A DNA stretch of 64,000 bases from Haloferax sulfurifontis ATCC BAA-897 (GTDB lineage: Archaea; Halobacteriota; Halobacteria; Halobacteriales; Haloferacaceae), in assembly GCF_000337835.1 (NCBI RefSeq), contig NZ_AOLM01000027.1, forward strand, positions 245,354 to 309,353, given 5' to 3'. A program made the position numbers and the translations under genes. The notes under the pieces are model-generated. The model had not been told where the DNA came from and did no database searches. It saw only the letters and a list, made by a program, of their open reading frames with translations. Each line of letters begins with the position of its first letter. Position 1 is the first letter of the stretch. Of this stretch, positions 1-8,551 are shown one piece after another.

Positions 1-504
1 ACGGGCGAGAGCGTCGCCGACGCGATTCGCTCGAAGTTCGCCTACCTCGACCGCATCTCGGTCGAAGACCAGACGCCGTTCGAGTCGTTCCGCGCCTGCG
101 GCCTCGACGTGACGTTCGTTCCGGTCGTCCACCCGCCGCTGGTCTGTTACGGCGTCGCCATCGAGGACCCGGAGACGGGCGCGAAGCTCTCGCTTTCGGG
201 CGACACCACCTACGATATCCCCGAGGCGTCCCGCGACGTGCTCCGCGACCCCGACCTGCTTCTCGCCGAGGCCATCGTCCCCGCGTCGGTCTGCGAGTAC
301 CACCCCATCGGCGGCGACGACTACGACGAAAACGGGGTCGCGCGGACCTTCGGCACGAAGCACATGACCCGCGAGGGGGCCATCGCGCTCGGCGAGGAAC
401 TGAACGCCGACGAGACCCGCCTCGTACACGTGGCGCACTTCTACCCCGCCGACGAGGCGTTCGAGGAGCCGCTGGCGGTCGACGGCGAGGTGTACGAGCT
501 GTGA
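1..504 (+). CDS. MBL-fold metal-dependent hydrolase, 5'-truncated
   Basis: The reading frame is open from base 1, so the N-terminal part lies outside the window; 167 codons remain. The visible part resembles the C-terminal half of ribonuclease Z-like or arylsulfatase-like metallo-beta-lactamase proteins. There is a strand-turn with LSLSGDTTYD, where the Asp would be a bridging metal ligand, and a late GTKHMT segment followed by VHVAHFYP, which fits the final His ligand region. The HxHxDH motif expected upstream is not in the window. The stop overlaps the GTG of the next small membrane-protein gene by four bases, so the two are probably co-transcribed. The fold call is fairly safe; the substrate is unknown. 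Confidence 0.7.
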   Translation, partial: TGESVADAIRSKFAYLDRISVEDQTPFESFRACGLDVTFVPVVHPPLVCYGVAIEDPETGAKLSLSGDTTYDIPEASRDVLRDPDLLLAEAIVPASVCEYHPIGGDDYDENGVARTFGTKHMTREGAIALGEELNADETRLVHVAHFYPADEAFEEPLAVDGEVYEL

Positions 505-713
505 ACCTGCGAACCATCGCTGAGGACAAGGCGTTCAGGTATCTCATGGCCGCCGGCGTCGTCGCGGCCGCGGGGAACTTCGTCCTGACCTACGTCGACA
601 CGGGCCGGCTGGACTTCTTCGCCGTCGCCGTGCAGGTCGTCTTCGTCGCCGTCATCGGCGTTGCGCTCGTCGCCTACTGGAACCACATGGAGCGGCGGGC
701 CGACGCGGAGTGA
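501..713 (+). CDS. Small two-helix membrane protein
   Basis: This encodes 70 residues from a GTG that overlaps the stop of the upstream MBL-fold gene, an arrangement that supports translational coupling. Two hydrophobic stretches can be seen, roughly residues 14-31 and 38-60, followed by a short charged tail (NHMERRADAE). Third codon positions are strongly GC-biased, as expected for a real gene. No family was recognised. It may be an accessory to its neighbour, but that is inference from position only. Confidence 0.6.
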   Translation: MNLRTIAEDKAFRYLMAAGVVAAAGNFVLTYVDTGRLDFFAVAVQVVFVAVIGVALVAYWNHMERRADAE

Positions 714-774
714 GGGCCGGGGGCGAACGCGGCGGTCCGGTGCGGTTTTGCGGCCGGAGCGCGTCGAGGCGGTC

Positions 775-957
775 GTGTCCGATATCGTCGCGGCCCTTCG
801 ATACAGCACGCCGCTGGCAGTCGTCGCCGGAGTCGTCTGGTACCTCGTCGCCTCGTGGACCGGCGATCCGAACTGGGTCGAGGGCGCGGTGTTCGTCGTC
901 GGCTTCGGCGTCGTCGCGACGCTCGGCTGGGTCTACTCCGACGAACGAGGCGACTAA
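775..957 (+). CDS. Small two-helix membrane protein
   Basis: The frame stays open further upstream, but the sensible protein starts at the GTG at 775 (MSDIVAALRYSTPLAVVAG); the region before it reads as out-of-frame, Arg/Gly-rich peptide. The 60 residues hold two hydrophobic segments, about 13-26 and 36-51, and end in an acidic DERGD tail. It lies on the same strand shortly after another tiny membrane-protein gene and may be in the same transcript. Function unknown. Confidence 0.55.
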   Translation: MSDIVAALRYSTPLAVVAGVVWYLVASWTGDPNWVEGAVFVVGFGVVATLGWVYSDERGD

Positions 958-981
958 CGACCCGACGAGCGGCCGGCCGAG

Positions 982-1953
982 TCAGACGAACCGGTCGAGT
1001 CCCGACTGTCTGCGGACCGCGCCGGGCGGGTCGGCGACCCAGCCCGTCCGCGACTCGCGGAGGGCGTCGCGGTCCAGTTCGGGGGAGGCGGCCGCCTCGA
1101 ACGCCGGGCAGTCGGCACCGCACTCCGAGCCGGGGTCGACCACCCGCTCGAAGTGCTCGCAGACCGGGCGGCCGTCGGCGTCGACGCGGGCGTGGACACA
1201 GCCCGGGGGGTCGTAGGCGCGCCACCCCTTCCCGTAGGCGCGCTCGGCGAGCCGGATGCGCGCGGTTCGCTTTTCGGCGGGTGGGACGAGCGCCACGTCG
1301 GTGTGAAGCGAGTGGTACTCGACGGGTTCGACGCCGGTCGAATCGGGCGAAAGCGGGCGGGGGTCGCGGACGACCTCCCGGTCGCCCGTGTCGGGGTCGA
1401 AGCGCCAGACGCCGACCTCCTCGGGGATGCGGTTGAGATGCGCGCCGGTGACGTAGCTCTCGGTCGTGAGAATCACCTCGTCGAAGACCGCGAGGCTCAC
1501 GTCGAGCCGGAGCTGTCGGAGCAGGTCGCCGGGGCTTCCGAGGTCGGGTTTGTTCTCGATGCCGACGAGCCGTGAGAACCAGTCGTCTGGATAGCGGGCG
1601 GCGCGGCGGACGTACTCCCGGCTCCGGCGGCGCTCGGACTCGAAGAAGCCGACGTCGACGGCGCGGTCGGTGGCGCGCCGGGCGCGACCGGGGTGGCAGT
1701 CGAAGCCGTCCCGCCAGAAGACGGCGCTCCCGGCTCCCACGTCGCTCTCGATGGCCGCCGCGGGAATCGCGCGGTCGGTGATGCGGGCGCGCTCGTCGAA
1801 CCCCGGCCCCGGGACGACGGCGCACACGTCGATGATGCGGCTCCCCGGCGAGGCGACCGACGCGCCGAGTTGCCGCGCGGGGAGCCAGTCCGTCGCCTGT
1901 TCGAGGTGGGCGCAGAGCGCCAGTTCGAAGGCGAACTCCGAGGGCGACGACAC
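982..1953 (-). CDS. DUF5787-like haloarchaeal protein
   Basis: About 323 residues. From memory of the family this matches haloarchaeal DUF5787 proteins: an N-terminal helix (EFAFELALCAHLE), then a GSRIIDVC segment and a GIENKPDL stretch that resembles a PD-(D/E)XK-like nuclease core (Asp, then E-N-K), and a C-terminal Cys-rich portion with CVH, CEHF and CGADC. The GTG at 1953 gives an N-terminus that fits the conserved start. An in-frame ATG at 2037 would add 28 residues, and a TATA-like CCTATTT box lies about 25 bases upstream of it, so that start cannot be excluded. The nuclease idea is inference. Confidence 0.65.
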   Translation of the reverse strand: MSSPSEFAFELALCAHLEQATDWLPARQLGASVASPGSRIIDVCAVVPGPGFDERARITDRAIPAAAIESDVGAGSAVFWRDGFDCHPGRARRATDRAVDVGFFESERRRSREYVRRAARYPDDWFSRLVGIENKPDLGSPGDLLRQLRLDVSLAVFDEVILTTESYVTGAHLNRIPEEVGVWRFDPDTGDREVVRDPRPLSPDSTGVEPVEYHSLHTDVALVPPAEKRTARIRLAERAYGKGWRAYDPPGCVHARVDADGRPVCEHFERVVDPGSECGADCPAFEAAASPELDRDALRESRTGWVADPPGAVRRQSGLDRFV

Positions 1954-2088
1954 CGGTCCGGGCACGTGGAACGCTCGGGTGCGGAGCGGCAAAAAGGTCG
2001 CTCCCGCGGCCGACGAGTCGTGTCGGTGTTCTCGCATTTGATTTTCGGGGAGGTACCTATTTGGCCCAGAGCCCGGCAGTACTGACCG

Positions 2089-2898
2089 ATGAAGGGGGAA
2101 AACAACGAATCCAGCAGTATCAGACGGAGAGCGTACCTCGGTATCGCGGCCAGCGCGGGGCTCGCGAGTCTCGCAGGCTGTAGCTCCGGAATGACCGCGA
2201 GCGCCGCGCGGGCACCGCCGCAGGTTCCCGAGGCGGCGCTCGAAGCCGGCGGCTGGGAGTACATCGGGGGACACTCGCTGGACCCCGCCTTCGAGCGGTC
2301 GGTCGGCCCGGCGAGCGTCTCCGCGGCGTTCGAGACGCTCGTCTACGAGGACATGGGCCTCTCGGAGACGCTGAAGGAGAAGACGCTCGGACAGGCCGAG
2401 GGGCAGTTCTCGCTGTTCTTCGCGACGCGCGTGACGCTCGACCCGAGCCTGTCGAACCTCCCGGAAGCGGTCCGCGGGACGGTCGTCGACTTGGTCGAAG
2501 AACACGCGCGGGCGAACTACGAGGGGCAGTTGGAAGACGTGGACGTCACGGACATCGAACAGACCGACACGCGGACGACGACGGTCGATACCGGCGAGTC
2601 GGCGCGCGTGACCGACTACGAGGCCACCATCGCCTTCGACGAGATCACCTTCCCGTTCACGGACGAAAAGGAGTTCACCATCGAGGGACAGGAGTTCGAC
2701 GTCAGCGGGATGCTGGCCGTCTGGGAACACGACGGGACGATTCTCGTCGCCGGCGGCGCACACCCCGGCGAGAACATCGAACTCAGCGTGACCAAGGAGC
2801 CGACCGAGGCCATCGAGGTCTCGGTCGACATCGACCTCGGGCTCACGCCCGACGCCTACCGCGAGGAGCTTCAGTCGCTCGTCACGGGCGTCGAATAA
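2089..2898 (+). CDS. Tat-exported lipoprotein, DUF6517-like
   Basis: 269 residues. The N-terminus carries twin arginines (SIRRRAYLGIA), a hydrophobic stretch and a lipobox (SLAGC, Cys about residue 31), so it should be exported by the Tat system and anchored by lipid on the outer face of the membrane. The body (ALEAGGWEYIG, TVDTGESARVTDYEA and a beta-rich C-terminus) resembles the haloarchaeal DUF6517 lipoprotein family. It is transcribed away from the DUF5787-like gene, with a short shared promoter region. No enzymatic residues were recognised; a binding or structural role is possible. Confidence 0.65.
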   Translation: MKGENNESSSIRRRAYLGIAASAGLASLAGCSSGMTASAARAPPQVPEAALEAGGWEYIGGHSLDPAFERSVGPASVSAAFETLVYEDMGLSETLKEKTLGQAEGQFSLFFATRVTLDPSLSNLPEAVRGTVVDLVEEHARANYEGQLEDVDVTDIEQTDTRTTTVDTGESARVTDYEATIAFDEITFPFTDEKEFTIEGQEFDVSGMLAVWEHDGTILVAGGAHPGENIELSVTKEPTEAIEVSVDIDLGLTPDAYREELQSLVTGVE

Positions 2899-3084
2899 CC
2901 GGCGAAGCCCGGAGCCGACAGCGGTTCGAGGGGTTACTCGAATCGGTCCGCGAACCGTCGTGCTGGGGGGCGCGACGACCCATTTTTCGGAGCGTCGCCG
3001 GGACCGGGAGACGCGGCTGAATCGCCGCGCGCGGTGTGTGACCGCCCGACGTAGCCACAGCGTCGCCGCTCCGAGAACAGCACC

Positions 3085-3133
3085 TTTATCAGTCGTTCGG
3101 AGCCAAGTTCACGCAAGATTACTCTCAGGAGGT
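3085..3133 (+). promoter_or_regulatory. Promoter and Shine-Dalgarno of aif2g
   Basis: A TTTATC box at 3085-3090 lies about 50 bases upstream of the aif2g start, followed by a short leader ending in AGGAGGT (3127-3133). A true Shine-Dalgarno site is uncommon for first genes in haloarchaea. Its distance of two bases from the ATG at 3136 is very short, whereas the GTG at 3139 would have a normal five-base spacing, so the latter may be the used start. Confidence 0.55.
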
Positions 3134-3135
3134 CA

Positions 3136-4371
3136 ATGGTGACGAAAAACCCACAACAACCGGAGGTGAACATCGGACTCGTCGGTCACGTCGACCACGG
3201 AAAGACGACGCTCGTCCAAGCGTTGTCCGGCTCGTGGACGGACCAGCACTCGGAGGAGATGAAGCGCGGTATCTCCATCCGACTGGGGTACGCCGACGCG
3301 ACGTTCCGTCAGATTCCCGGCGCCGACGCGCCGGAGTGTTACACGGTCGAAGAAGAGACAGAAGACGGCGAGGAGACGGACGTACTCCGCACCGTCTCGT
3401 TCGTCGACGCGCCCGGCCACGAGACGCTCATGGCGACCATGCTCTCTGGTGCCGCCATCATGGACGGCGCCATCCTGCTCGTGAGCGCGACCGAGGACGT
3501 GCCGCAGGCCCAGACGGCCGAGCACCTGATGGCGCTCGATATCATCGGCATCGAGAACATCGTCATCGCGCAGAACAAGGTCGACCTCGTCGACCGCGAG
3601 CGCGCCCTCGACAACTACGAACAGATAAAGGAGTTCGTGGAGGGAACGGTGGCCGAAGACGCGCCCATCGTCCCCATCAGCGCCCAACAGGAGGTCAACC
3701 TCGACCTCCTCATCGAGGCCATCGAGGAGGAGATTCCGACGCCCGACCGCGACGAGACCGAAGACAGCCGGATGTTCGTCGCGCGCAGTTTCGACATCAA
3801 CCGCCCGGGGACGACCTGGGACGGTCTCATGGGCGGCGTCGTCGGCGGTAGCGTCGTCGCCGGCAAACTCGAGGAGGGCGACGAACTCGAACTCCGCCCC
3901 GGCCGCGAGGTCGACGAGGAGGGCCAGACCGAGTGGCGCTCCATCACGACCGAGGTCCGCTCGCTCCAGGCGGGCGGCAACATGGTCGACGAGGTCCGCC
4001 CCGGCGGGCTCTGCGGCGTCGGGACCGGTCTCGACCCGAGCTTCACGAAGGGCGACGCGCTCGCGGGGCAGGTCGCCGGCGAGCCCGGCACGCTCCCGCC
4101 GACGCGCGAGCAGTTCACTATGGACGTGGAGCTTCTCGACCGCGTCGTCGGCGGCGAGGAAGACGAGGGTATCGACGAGATATCCACCGGCGAGCCCCTG
4201 ATGCTCACCGTCGGCACCGCGACCACGGTCGGCGCGGTGACGAGCGCGCGAAGCGGCGAGGCGGAAGTCTCGCTCAAGCGCCCCGTCTGCGCCGCCGAGG
4301 GAGCGAAGATAGCCATCAACCGCCGCGTGGGCGCTCGCTGGCGGCTCATCGGTATCGGGACGCTCAAGTGA
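3136..4371 (+). CDS. eif2g: Translation initiation factor aIF2 subunit gamma
   Basis: 411 residues, full length for the family. This is the GTPase subunit of the heterotrimeric factor that delivers initiator Met-tRNA to the small ribosomal subunit. The G1 motif GHVDHGKT is at residues 17-24, switch 1 [10 protein letters not shown] at 44-53, G3 DAPGHE at 91-96 and G4 NKVD at 147-150, followed by two beta-barrel domains. The Zn-knuckle cysteines usual between switch 1 and G3 are almost gone; only Cys68 is visible. It heads a run of information-processing genes. The start may be the GTG one codon later ([10 protein letters not shown]), which suits the Shine-Dalgarno spacing better. Confidence 0.96.
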   Translation: MVTKNPQQPEVNIGLVGHVDHGKTTLVQALSGSWTDQHSEEMKRGISIRLGYADATFRQIPGADAPECYTVEEETEDGEETDVLRTVSFVDAPGHETLMATMLSGAAIMDGAILLVSATEDVPQAQTAEHLMALDIIGIENIVIAQNKVDLVDRERALDNYEQIKEFVEGTVAEDAPIVPISAQQEVNLDLLIEAIEEEIPTPDRDETEDSRMFVARSFDINRPGTTWDGLMGGVVGGSVVAGKLEEGDELELRPGREVDEEGQTEWRSITTEVRSLQAGGNMVDEVRPGGLCGVGTGLDPSFTKGDALAGQVAGEPGTLPPTREQFTMDVELLDRVVGGEEDEGIDEISTGEPLMLTVGTATTVGAVTSARSGEAEVSLKRPVCAAEGAKIAINRRVGARWRLIGIGTLK

Positions 4372-4372
4372 C

Positions 4373-4762
4373 GTGACCGCCACCGTAGTCGTCATGGACA
4401 CGAACGCGCACATGATGCCGGTCGAACTCGACGTCCGCGTGTTCGACGAACTCGACCGGTTGCTCGCGGCCGACGCGGACCTCGTGGTCCCCACGGCCGT
4501 CCTCGACGAGCTGGAGAAGCTCTCGGCGGGCGGCGGGACCGAAGGCGTCGCGGCGAGCGTGGGCGCGGACCTGGCGACCCGGTGCCGGGCGGTCGAAACC
4601 GAGGAATCGTACGCCGACGACGCGGTCGTCGAACTCGCCGAATCGGGCGAGGTCGACTACGTCGTCACGAACGACAAGCCCCTCCGTGACCGGGTGCTCG
4701 ACTGCGGGATTCCCGTCGTCGGCATCCGGGGGCACGCCACGCTGGCAATCACGGAACCTTAA
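4373..4762 (+). CDS. PIN-domain nuclease (Fcf1/Utp24-like)
   Basis: 129 residues, starting at a GTG one base after the aif2g stop. The PIN fold is shown by VVMDTNAHM (first Asp), VPTAVLDELEKL (Glu), YADDAVVELA (Asp) and YVVTNDKPLRDR (Asp), giving the usual four acidic metal-binding residues of a Mg-dependent ribonuclease. Genes of this type sit between aIF2gamma and RNA polymerase subunit E in many archaea and are related to the rRNA-processing nuclease Fcf1/Utp24. A role in rRNA maturation is therefore plausible but not shown. Confidence 0.85.
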   Translation: MTATVVVMDTNAHMMPVELDVRVFDELDRLLAADADLVVPTAVLDELEKLSAGGGTEGVAASVGADLATRCRAVETEESYADDAVVELAESGEVDYVVTNDKPLRDRVLDCGIPVVGIRGHATLAITEP

Positions 4763-4769
4763 CGAAACT

Positions 4770-5342
4770 ATGTACAAACGGGTACGACTCAAAGATACAG
4801 TCGAAGTCCCACCCCGACACCTGGGCGACGTGACGCCCGAGCGGGTCAAGCGACTGTTGCAGGACAAGTTGGAAGGACGGATGGACGAGGACGTGGGGAG
4901 CGTCGTGAGCGTCGTGAACGTCAACGACATCGGCGAGGGCACCGTACTGCCCAACCGCCCCGGCGTCTACTACGAGGCCGACTTCGACGCCATCACCTAC
5001 GACCCAGACATGCAGGAGGTCGTCGACGGCATCGTGGTCGAAGTCGTCGAGTTCGGTGCCTTCGTCGGCATCGGCCCGGTCGACGGACTGCTCCACGTCT
5101 CGCAGATATCCGACGAATACCTCGCCTACGACGGCGAGAACCAACAGCTCGCGTCGACCGAGTCCAACCAGACGCTCGCCGTCGACGACGAGGTTCGCGC
5201 TCGCATCGTCACCAAGAGCATCGACGAGCGCAACCCGCGCGACTCGAAGATCGGCCTCACGGCCAAACAGCCGGGGCTCGGCAAGCACGGCTGGCTCGAA
5301 TCGAAGCGCCAGCAGAGCGAGGCCTCGGCGGAGGGTAACTGA
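4770..5342 (+). CDS. rpoE1: DNA-directed RNA polymerase subunit Rpo7 (RpoE1)
   Basis: 190 residues. The N-terminal RNP-like domain starts MYKRVRLKDTVEVPPRHLG, and the C-terminal half is an S1/OB domain (VVDGIVVEVVEFGAFVGIGPVDGLLHVSQ). This subunit forms the Rpo4/7 stalk of archaeal RNA polymerase, which binds emerging RNA and helps open promoters. The start is the ATG seven bases after the PIN gene; a longer in-frame start lies inside that gene and is rejected. The stop overlaps the spt4 start (TGATG), so the genes are translationally coupled. Confidence 0.95.
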   Translation: MYKRVRLKDTVEVPPRHLGDVTPERVKRLLQDKLEGRMDEDVGSVVSVVNVNDIGEGTVLPNRPGVYYEADFDAITYDPDMQEVVDGIVVEVVEFGAFVGIGPVDGLLHVSQISDEYLAYDGENQQLASTESNQTLAVDDEVRARIVTKSIDERNPRDSKIGLTAKQPGLGKHGWLESKRQQSEASAEGN

Positions 5343-5539
5343 TGGCGAAGCCCCGTCTCGCCTGCCGCGAGTGCCACTTCGTCAACGAGCCGGACAAACA
5401 GACGTGTGAGAACTGCGGGTCGAGCAGTCTCACCGAGGACTGGGCGGGTTACGTCGTCATCACCCACCCCGAAGACAGCGAAATCGCCACCGAGATGAAC
5501 GTCACCGAGCCCGGTGGCTACGCGCTGAAGGTCCGCTGA
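5342..5539 (+). CDS. spt4: Transcription elongation factor Spt4 (RpoE2)
   Basis: 65 residues with a zinc ribbon: CRECHF near residue 8 and CENCGSS near residue 22 give the four metal-binding cysteines, followed by the Spt4 core ending in EPGGYALKVR. Spt4 pairs with Spt5 to make RNA polymerase processive. Its ATG overlaps the rpoE1 stop, the standard archaeal arrangement. Length and motifs are normal. Confidence 0.95.
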   Translation: MAKPRLACRECHFVNEPDKQTCENCGSSSLTEDWAGYVVITHPEDSEIATEMNVTEPGGYALKVR

Positions 5540-5541
5540 GG

Positions 5542-6081
5542 ATGCTCACCCTGCCGACGGCGCTTCGGGCGGCGTTCAAAGAGCCGTTCGGCCCGGTGTA
5601 CACCGAGGCCGACGACCTCCTCGCAGACGCATCCAGCGAGGACGCGGGCGCGCCGCTCGTCGCCGTCGGCGACGTCGTCACCTTCCACCTCCGCCGCGCC
5701 GGTCGCCCGCCGGACGTGGCAGTCATCGACGGCAAGACGAAACGCGAGGCCGTCGGCGAGGAGATTCGCCGGGCGGTCGAGACCGGCCGCCTCGTCGAGG
5801 TCGAAAACGAACCGGGAACCGTCTCCGTCGCCCTCGTCGAGGCGCTCGTGGCCGCGCTCGACGACCCCGAGCCGACGACGCTCCTCGTCACGGGCGAAGA
5901 GGACCTCGCCACGCTCCCGGCGGTGCTCGCCGCGCCCGTCGGCTCGACCGTCGTCTACGGCCAGCCCGACGAGGGAATGGTCCGCGTGACCGTCACCGAC
6001 GCGACCAAGACCGAGATGCGGGACCTCCTCGCGCGGTTCGACGGTGACTTCGACGCCGTCGTCGCGCCCATCGACGCCTGA
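5542..6081 (+). CDS. GTP-dependent dephospho-CoA kinase (DUF359)
   Basis: 179 residues, starting two bases after the spt4 stop. It matches the archaeal DUF359 family, shown in other archaea to phosphorylate dephospho-CoA with GTP in the last step of CoA synthesis. Visible family features are LRAAFKEPFGPVY near the N-terminus, VGDVVTFHL, VIDGKTKRE (about residues 66-74), TLLVTGEEDLATLP and VVYGQPDEGMV. The gene lies with the transcription and translation genes, as in many archaea. The stop at 6081 is followed by a new promoter for S24e, so it is probably the last gene of the first transcript. Confidence 0.88.
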   Translation: MLTLPTALRAAFKEPFGPVYTEADDLLADASSEDAGAPLVAVGDVVTFHLRRAGRPPDVAVIDGKTKREAVGEEIRRAVETGRLVEVENEPGTVSVALVEALVAALDDPEPTTLLVTGEEDLATLPAVLAAPVGSTVVYGQPDEGMVRVTVTDATKTEMRDLLARFDGDFDAVVAPIDA

Positions 6082-6111
6082 GACGCGGGCGCGCTCGTCC
6101 CTTCGAAATCC

Positions 6112-6116
6112 TTTTA
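6112..6116 (+). promoter_or_regulatory. TATA box of the rps24e transcript
   Basis: A TTTTA box sits about 35 bases before the S24e start, in the short AT-richer gap after the kinase gene. It suggests a separate transcript for rps24e and the Kae1-Bud32 gene. Confidence 0.5.
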
Positions 6117-6149
6117 CTTGCTTCGGGGGGAATTACTGGTAACTGAACC

Positions 6150-6461
6150 ATGGATATCGAAATCATCTCCGAGGAGGAGAACCCCATGTTGCACCGGACG
6201 GACGTTCGATTCGAGATCGTCCACGAGGAAGCGACGCCGTCTCGTCTGTCGGTCCGCGACTCGCTCGCGGCCAAGCTGAACAAGGACTCCGACGAGGTCG
6301 TCGTCCACGAACTCGACACGAAGTTCGGCATGCGCAAGACCGCGGGCTACGCGAAGGTCTACGAGAGCCCCGAGTTCGCGCGTGACGTCGAACAGGACCA
6401 CATGCTCGAACGCAACAAGATCACCGACGCCGACGCCGAAGTCGAAGCCGAAGAGGCGTAA
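6150..6461 (+). CDS. rps24e: 30S ribosomal protein S24e
   Basis: 103 residues, matching S24e: MDIEIISEEENPMLHRTDVRFEI at the start, a central DEVVVHELDTKFG motif and an acidic Ala/Glu tail typical of haloarchaea. It is a small-subunit protein of archaea and eukaryotes. In most archaea a short gene for S27ae follows; here only 33 bases separate it from the Kae1 gene and no zinc-ribbon S27ae frame is present. Confidence 0.94.
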   Translation: MDIEIISEEENPMLHRTDVRFEIVHEEATPSRLSVRDSLAAKLNKDSDEVVVHELDTKFGMRKTAGYAKVYESPEFARDVEQDHMLERNKITDADAEVEAEEA

Positions 6462-6494
6462 CCCCGGCTTCGACTCGTCGTTTCTTCACACTCG

Positions 6495-8153
6495 ATGCGC
6501 ATTCTCGGAATCGAAGGTACAGCGTGGGCCGCGAGCGCCGCGGTTTTCGAGACCGACGACCCCGACGCGCTCCGCTCTGAGACCGGGCGGGCGCCCGACC
6601 CCGCGGCCGACCACGTCTTCATCGAATCTGACCCCTACCAGCCCGACAGCGGCGGCATCCACCCGCGCGAGTCGGCCGAACACATGGGCAACGCCATCCC
6701 CGAGGTCGTCGAGACCGCGCTCGCGCACGCCGCGGCGCGACACGACGGCGACGGCCCCGTCGTCGACGGCGTCGCCTTCTCCCGCGGCCCCGGTCTCGGG
6801 CCGTGTCTCCGCATCGTCGGCACCGCGGCCCGCTCGGTCGCCCAGACGCTCGACGTGCCGTTGCTGGGCGTCAACCACATGGTCGCACACCTCGAAATCG
6901 GCCGCTACCAATCGGGCTTCGACTCGCCGGTCTGTCTGAACGCCTCGGGCGCGAACGCCCACCTCTTGGGCTACCACAACGGCCGCTACCGCGTCCTCGG
7001 CGAGACGATGGACACCGGCGTCGGCAACGCCCTCGACAAGTTCACCCGCCACGTCGGCTGGACCCACCCCGGCGGCCCGAAGGTCGAGAAAGCCGCGGAA
7101 GACGGCGACTACGTCGAACTGCCGTACGTCGTCAAGGGGATGGATTTCTCGTTTTCCGGCATCATGAGCGCCGCGAAGGACGAGGCGGACGCGGGCACGC
7201 CCGTCCCCGACATCTGCGCCGGCCTCCAGGAGACGGTCTTCGCCATGCTCGCCGAGGTGGCCGAGCGCGCGCTGTCGCTGACGGGGACGGACGAACTCGT
7301 CCTCGGCGGCGGCGTGGGCCAGAACGCCCGCTTGCGCGAGATGCTCGCGGAGATGTGCGACCAGCGCGGGGCGGAGTTCTACGCGCCCGACCCGCGGTTC
7401 CTCCGCGACAACGCAGGCATGATAGCCGCCCTCGGCGCGCGGATGCTCGCCGCGGGCGACACGCTCGCGGTCGAAGAATCCACCGTGGACCCGAACTTCC
7501 GACCCGACCAAGTGGCCGTGACGTGGCGCGGCGCGGACGAGTCGGTCGCGCGCGCCCACACGGACGACGGCGCGATTCGCGGGGCCGAGGCGACCGTCGA
7601 TATCGGCTCCGAGGAGGTCGTCAAGCGGCGCGTCCCGAAGACGTACCGCCACCCGGAACTGGACGAGAGAATCCGCCGCGAGCGGACCAAAGCCGAGGCG
7701 CGGCTGACGAGCGACGCCCGGCGCGCCGGCGTTCGGACGCCCGTCGTCCGCGACGTCGACCCCGTCGACGGCGTCATCGCGTTCCAGCGGGTCGGCGACG
7801 CGGACCTCGCAGAGCGCCTCGGCCCCGAGGCCGTCCGCGTCGTCGGCGAGTCTCTCGCGCGACTGCACGAGGCCGGCATCGTCCACGGCGACCCGACGAC
7901 GCGGAACGTCCGGGTCGGAACGGGGCCGGACGGCGACCCGCGCGTGTACCTCATCGACTTCGGCCTCGGCTTCCACACGGGCCACGTCGAGGACCACGCG
8001 ATGGACCTCCACGTGTTCGCCCAGAGCGTCGAGGGGACCGCAGACGACGCCGCTCCCCTCATCGACGCGCTCGAAGCGGGCTACGAGACCATCGGCTCCG
8101 AGGAAGTCATCGCTCGGTTGCGCGAGGTCGAGTCCCGCGGTCGGTACCGGTAG
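6495..8153 (+). CDS. Bifunctional Kae1-Bud32 tRNA threonylcarbamoyltransferase/kinase
   Basis: 552 residues. The N-terminal Kae1/TsaD part (about 1-330) transfers threonylcarbamoyl to A37 of ANN-decoding tRNAs; the metal-binding histidines are in HMVAH (128-132), with SGANAH and the nucleotide-binding LGGGVGQNARL (270-280). The C-terminal Bud32 part (about 365-552) is a small atypical kinase with Lys377, HGD (464-466) and DFG (488-490). The two are fused in several euryarchaea. The catalytic loop reads HGDPTTRN rather than the common HGDLTTSN. It should work in the KEOPS complex with Cgi121 and Pcc1, which are not encoded here. Confidence 0.95.
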   Translation: MRILGIEGTAWAASAAVFETDDPDALRSETGRAPDPAADHVFIESDPYQPDSGGIHPRESAEHMGNAIPEVVETALAHAAARHDGDGPVVDGVAFSRGPGLGPCLRIVGTAARSVAQTLDVPLLGVNHMVAHLEIGRYQSGFDSPVCLNASGANAHLLGYHNGRYRVLGETMDTGVGNALDKFTRHVGWTHPGGPKVEKAAEDGDYVELPYVVKGMDFSFSGIMSAAKDEADAGTPVPDICAGLQETVFAMLAEVAERALSLTGTDELVLGGGVGQNARLREMLAEMCDQRGAEFYAPDPRFLRDNAGMIAALGARMLAAGDTLAVEESTVDPNFRPDQVAVTWRGADESVARAHTDDGAIRGAEATVDIGSEEVVKRRVPKTYRHPELDERIRRERTKAEARLTSDARRAGVRTPVVRDVDPVDGVIAFQRVGDADLAERLGPEAVRVVGESLARLHEAGIVHGDPTTRNVRVGTGPDGDPRVYLIDFGLGFHTGHVEDHAMDLHVFAQSVEGTADDAAPLIDALEAGYETIGSEEVIARLREVESRGRYR

Positions 8154-8218
8154 GTCGCCGCGGCCGGACTCGTCGGAAGGCCAAAACGATTTATCCCGAG
8201 CCGGCGTATTCGTCTCAC

Positions 8219-8497
8219 ATGGCAGACAAACCGCAGCGCGGAACGCTTTTCGGAATCCCGTACAACTTCGAGCGACCGAGCGCCGGCCGACTGCTCTCGT
8301 CGTACTGGCAACCCGGCAAGGGAATGCTGGTCGAAAAGCCGTTCGGCATCGGCTACACGCTGAACCTCGCGAGCTGGCGGTCGTGGGTCGTCCTCCTCGT
8401 CGCCGGCGGCCTCCTCTGGAACGAGCGCCAGAAGGCGGAGGAGACAGAAGAGGAAGCCGAGGCCGACGACGGCCCCGTCGAAGTCATCGTCGACTGA
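8219..8497 (+). CDS. DUF5808-like small membrane protein
   Basis: 92 residues starting at the ATG at 8219 (MADKPQRGTLFGIPYNFERP). A TTTATC box at 8190-8195 is placed for a leaderless transcript. The conserved body (SYWQPGKGMLVEKPFGIGYTLNLASWRSW) precedes one hydrophobic helix (VVLLVAGGLLW) and an acidic tail. It resembles the DUF5808 family found widely in haloarchaea. The longer Arg-rich frame running through here is a shadow of the Kae1-Bud32 gene. Function unknown. Confidence 0.75.
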   Translation: MADKPQRGTLFGIPYNFERPSAGRLLSSYWQPGKGMLVEKPFGIGYTLNLASWRSWVVLLVAGGLLWNERQKAEETEEEAEADDGPVEVIVD

Positions 8498-8551
8498 GGC
8501 GAAGCGACCGACACCGACGACTTTTCCACGTCCGCCCGCGGAGGGGCGGGC

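Noticed and set aside
982..2763. A very long minus-strand frame across the DUF5787-like gene and the lipoprotein gene.
   Set aside because: Its first part is antisense to the lipoprotein gene, which has a clear signal peptide and better codon usage. Only the 982-1953 part looks like real protein.
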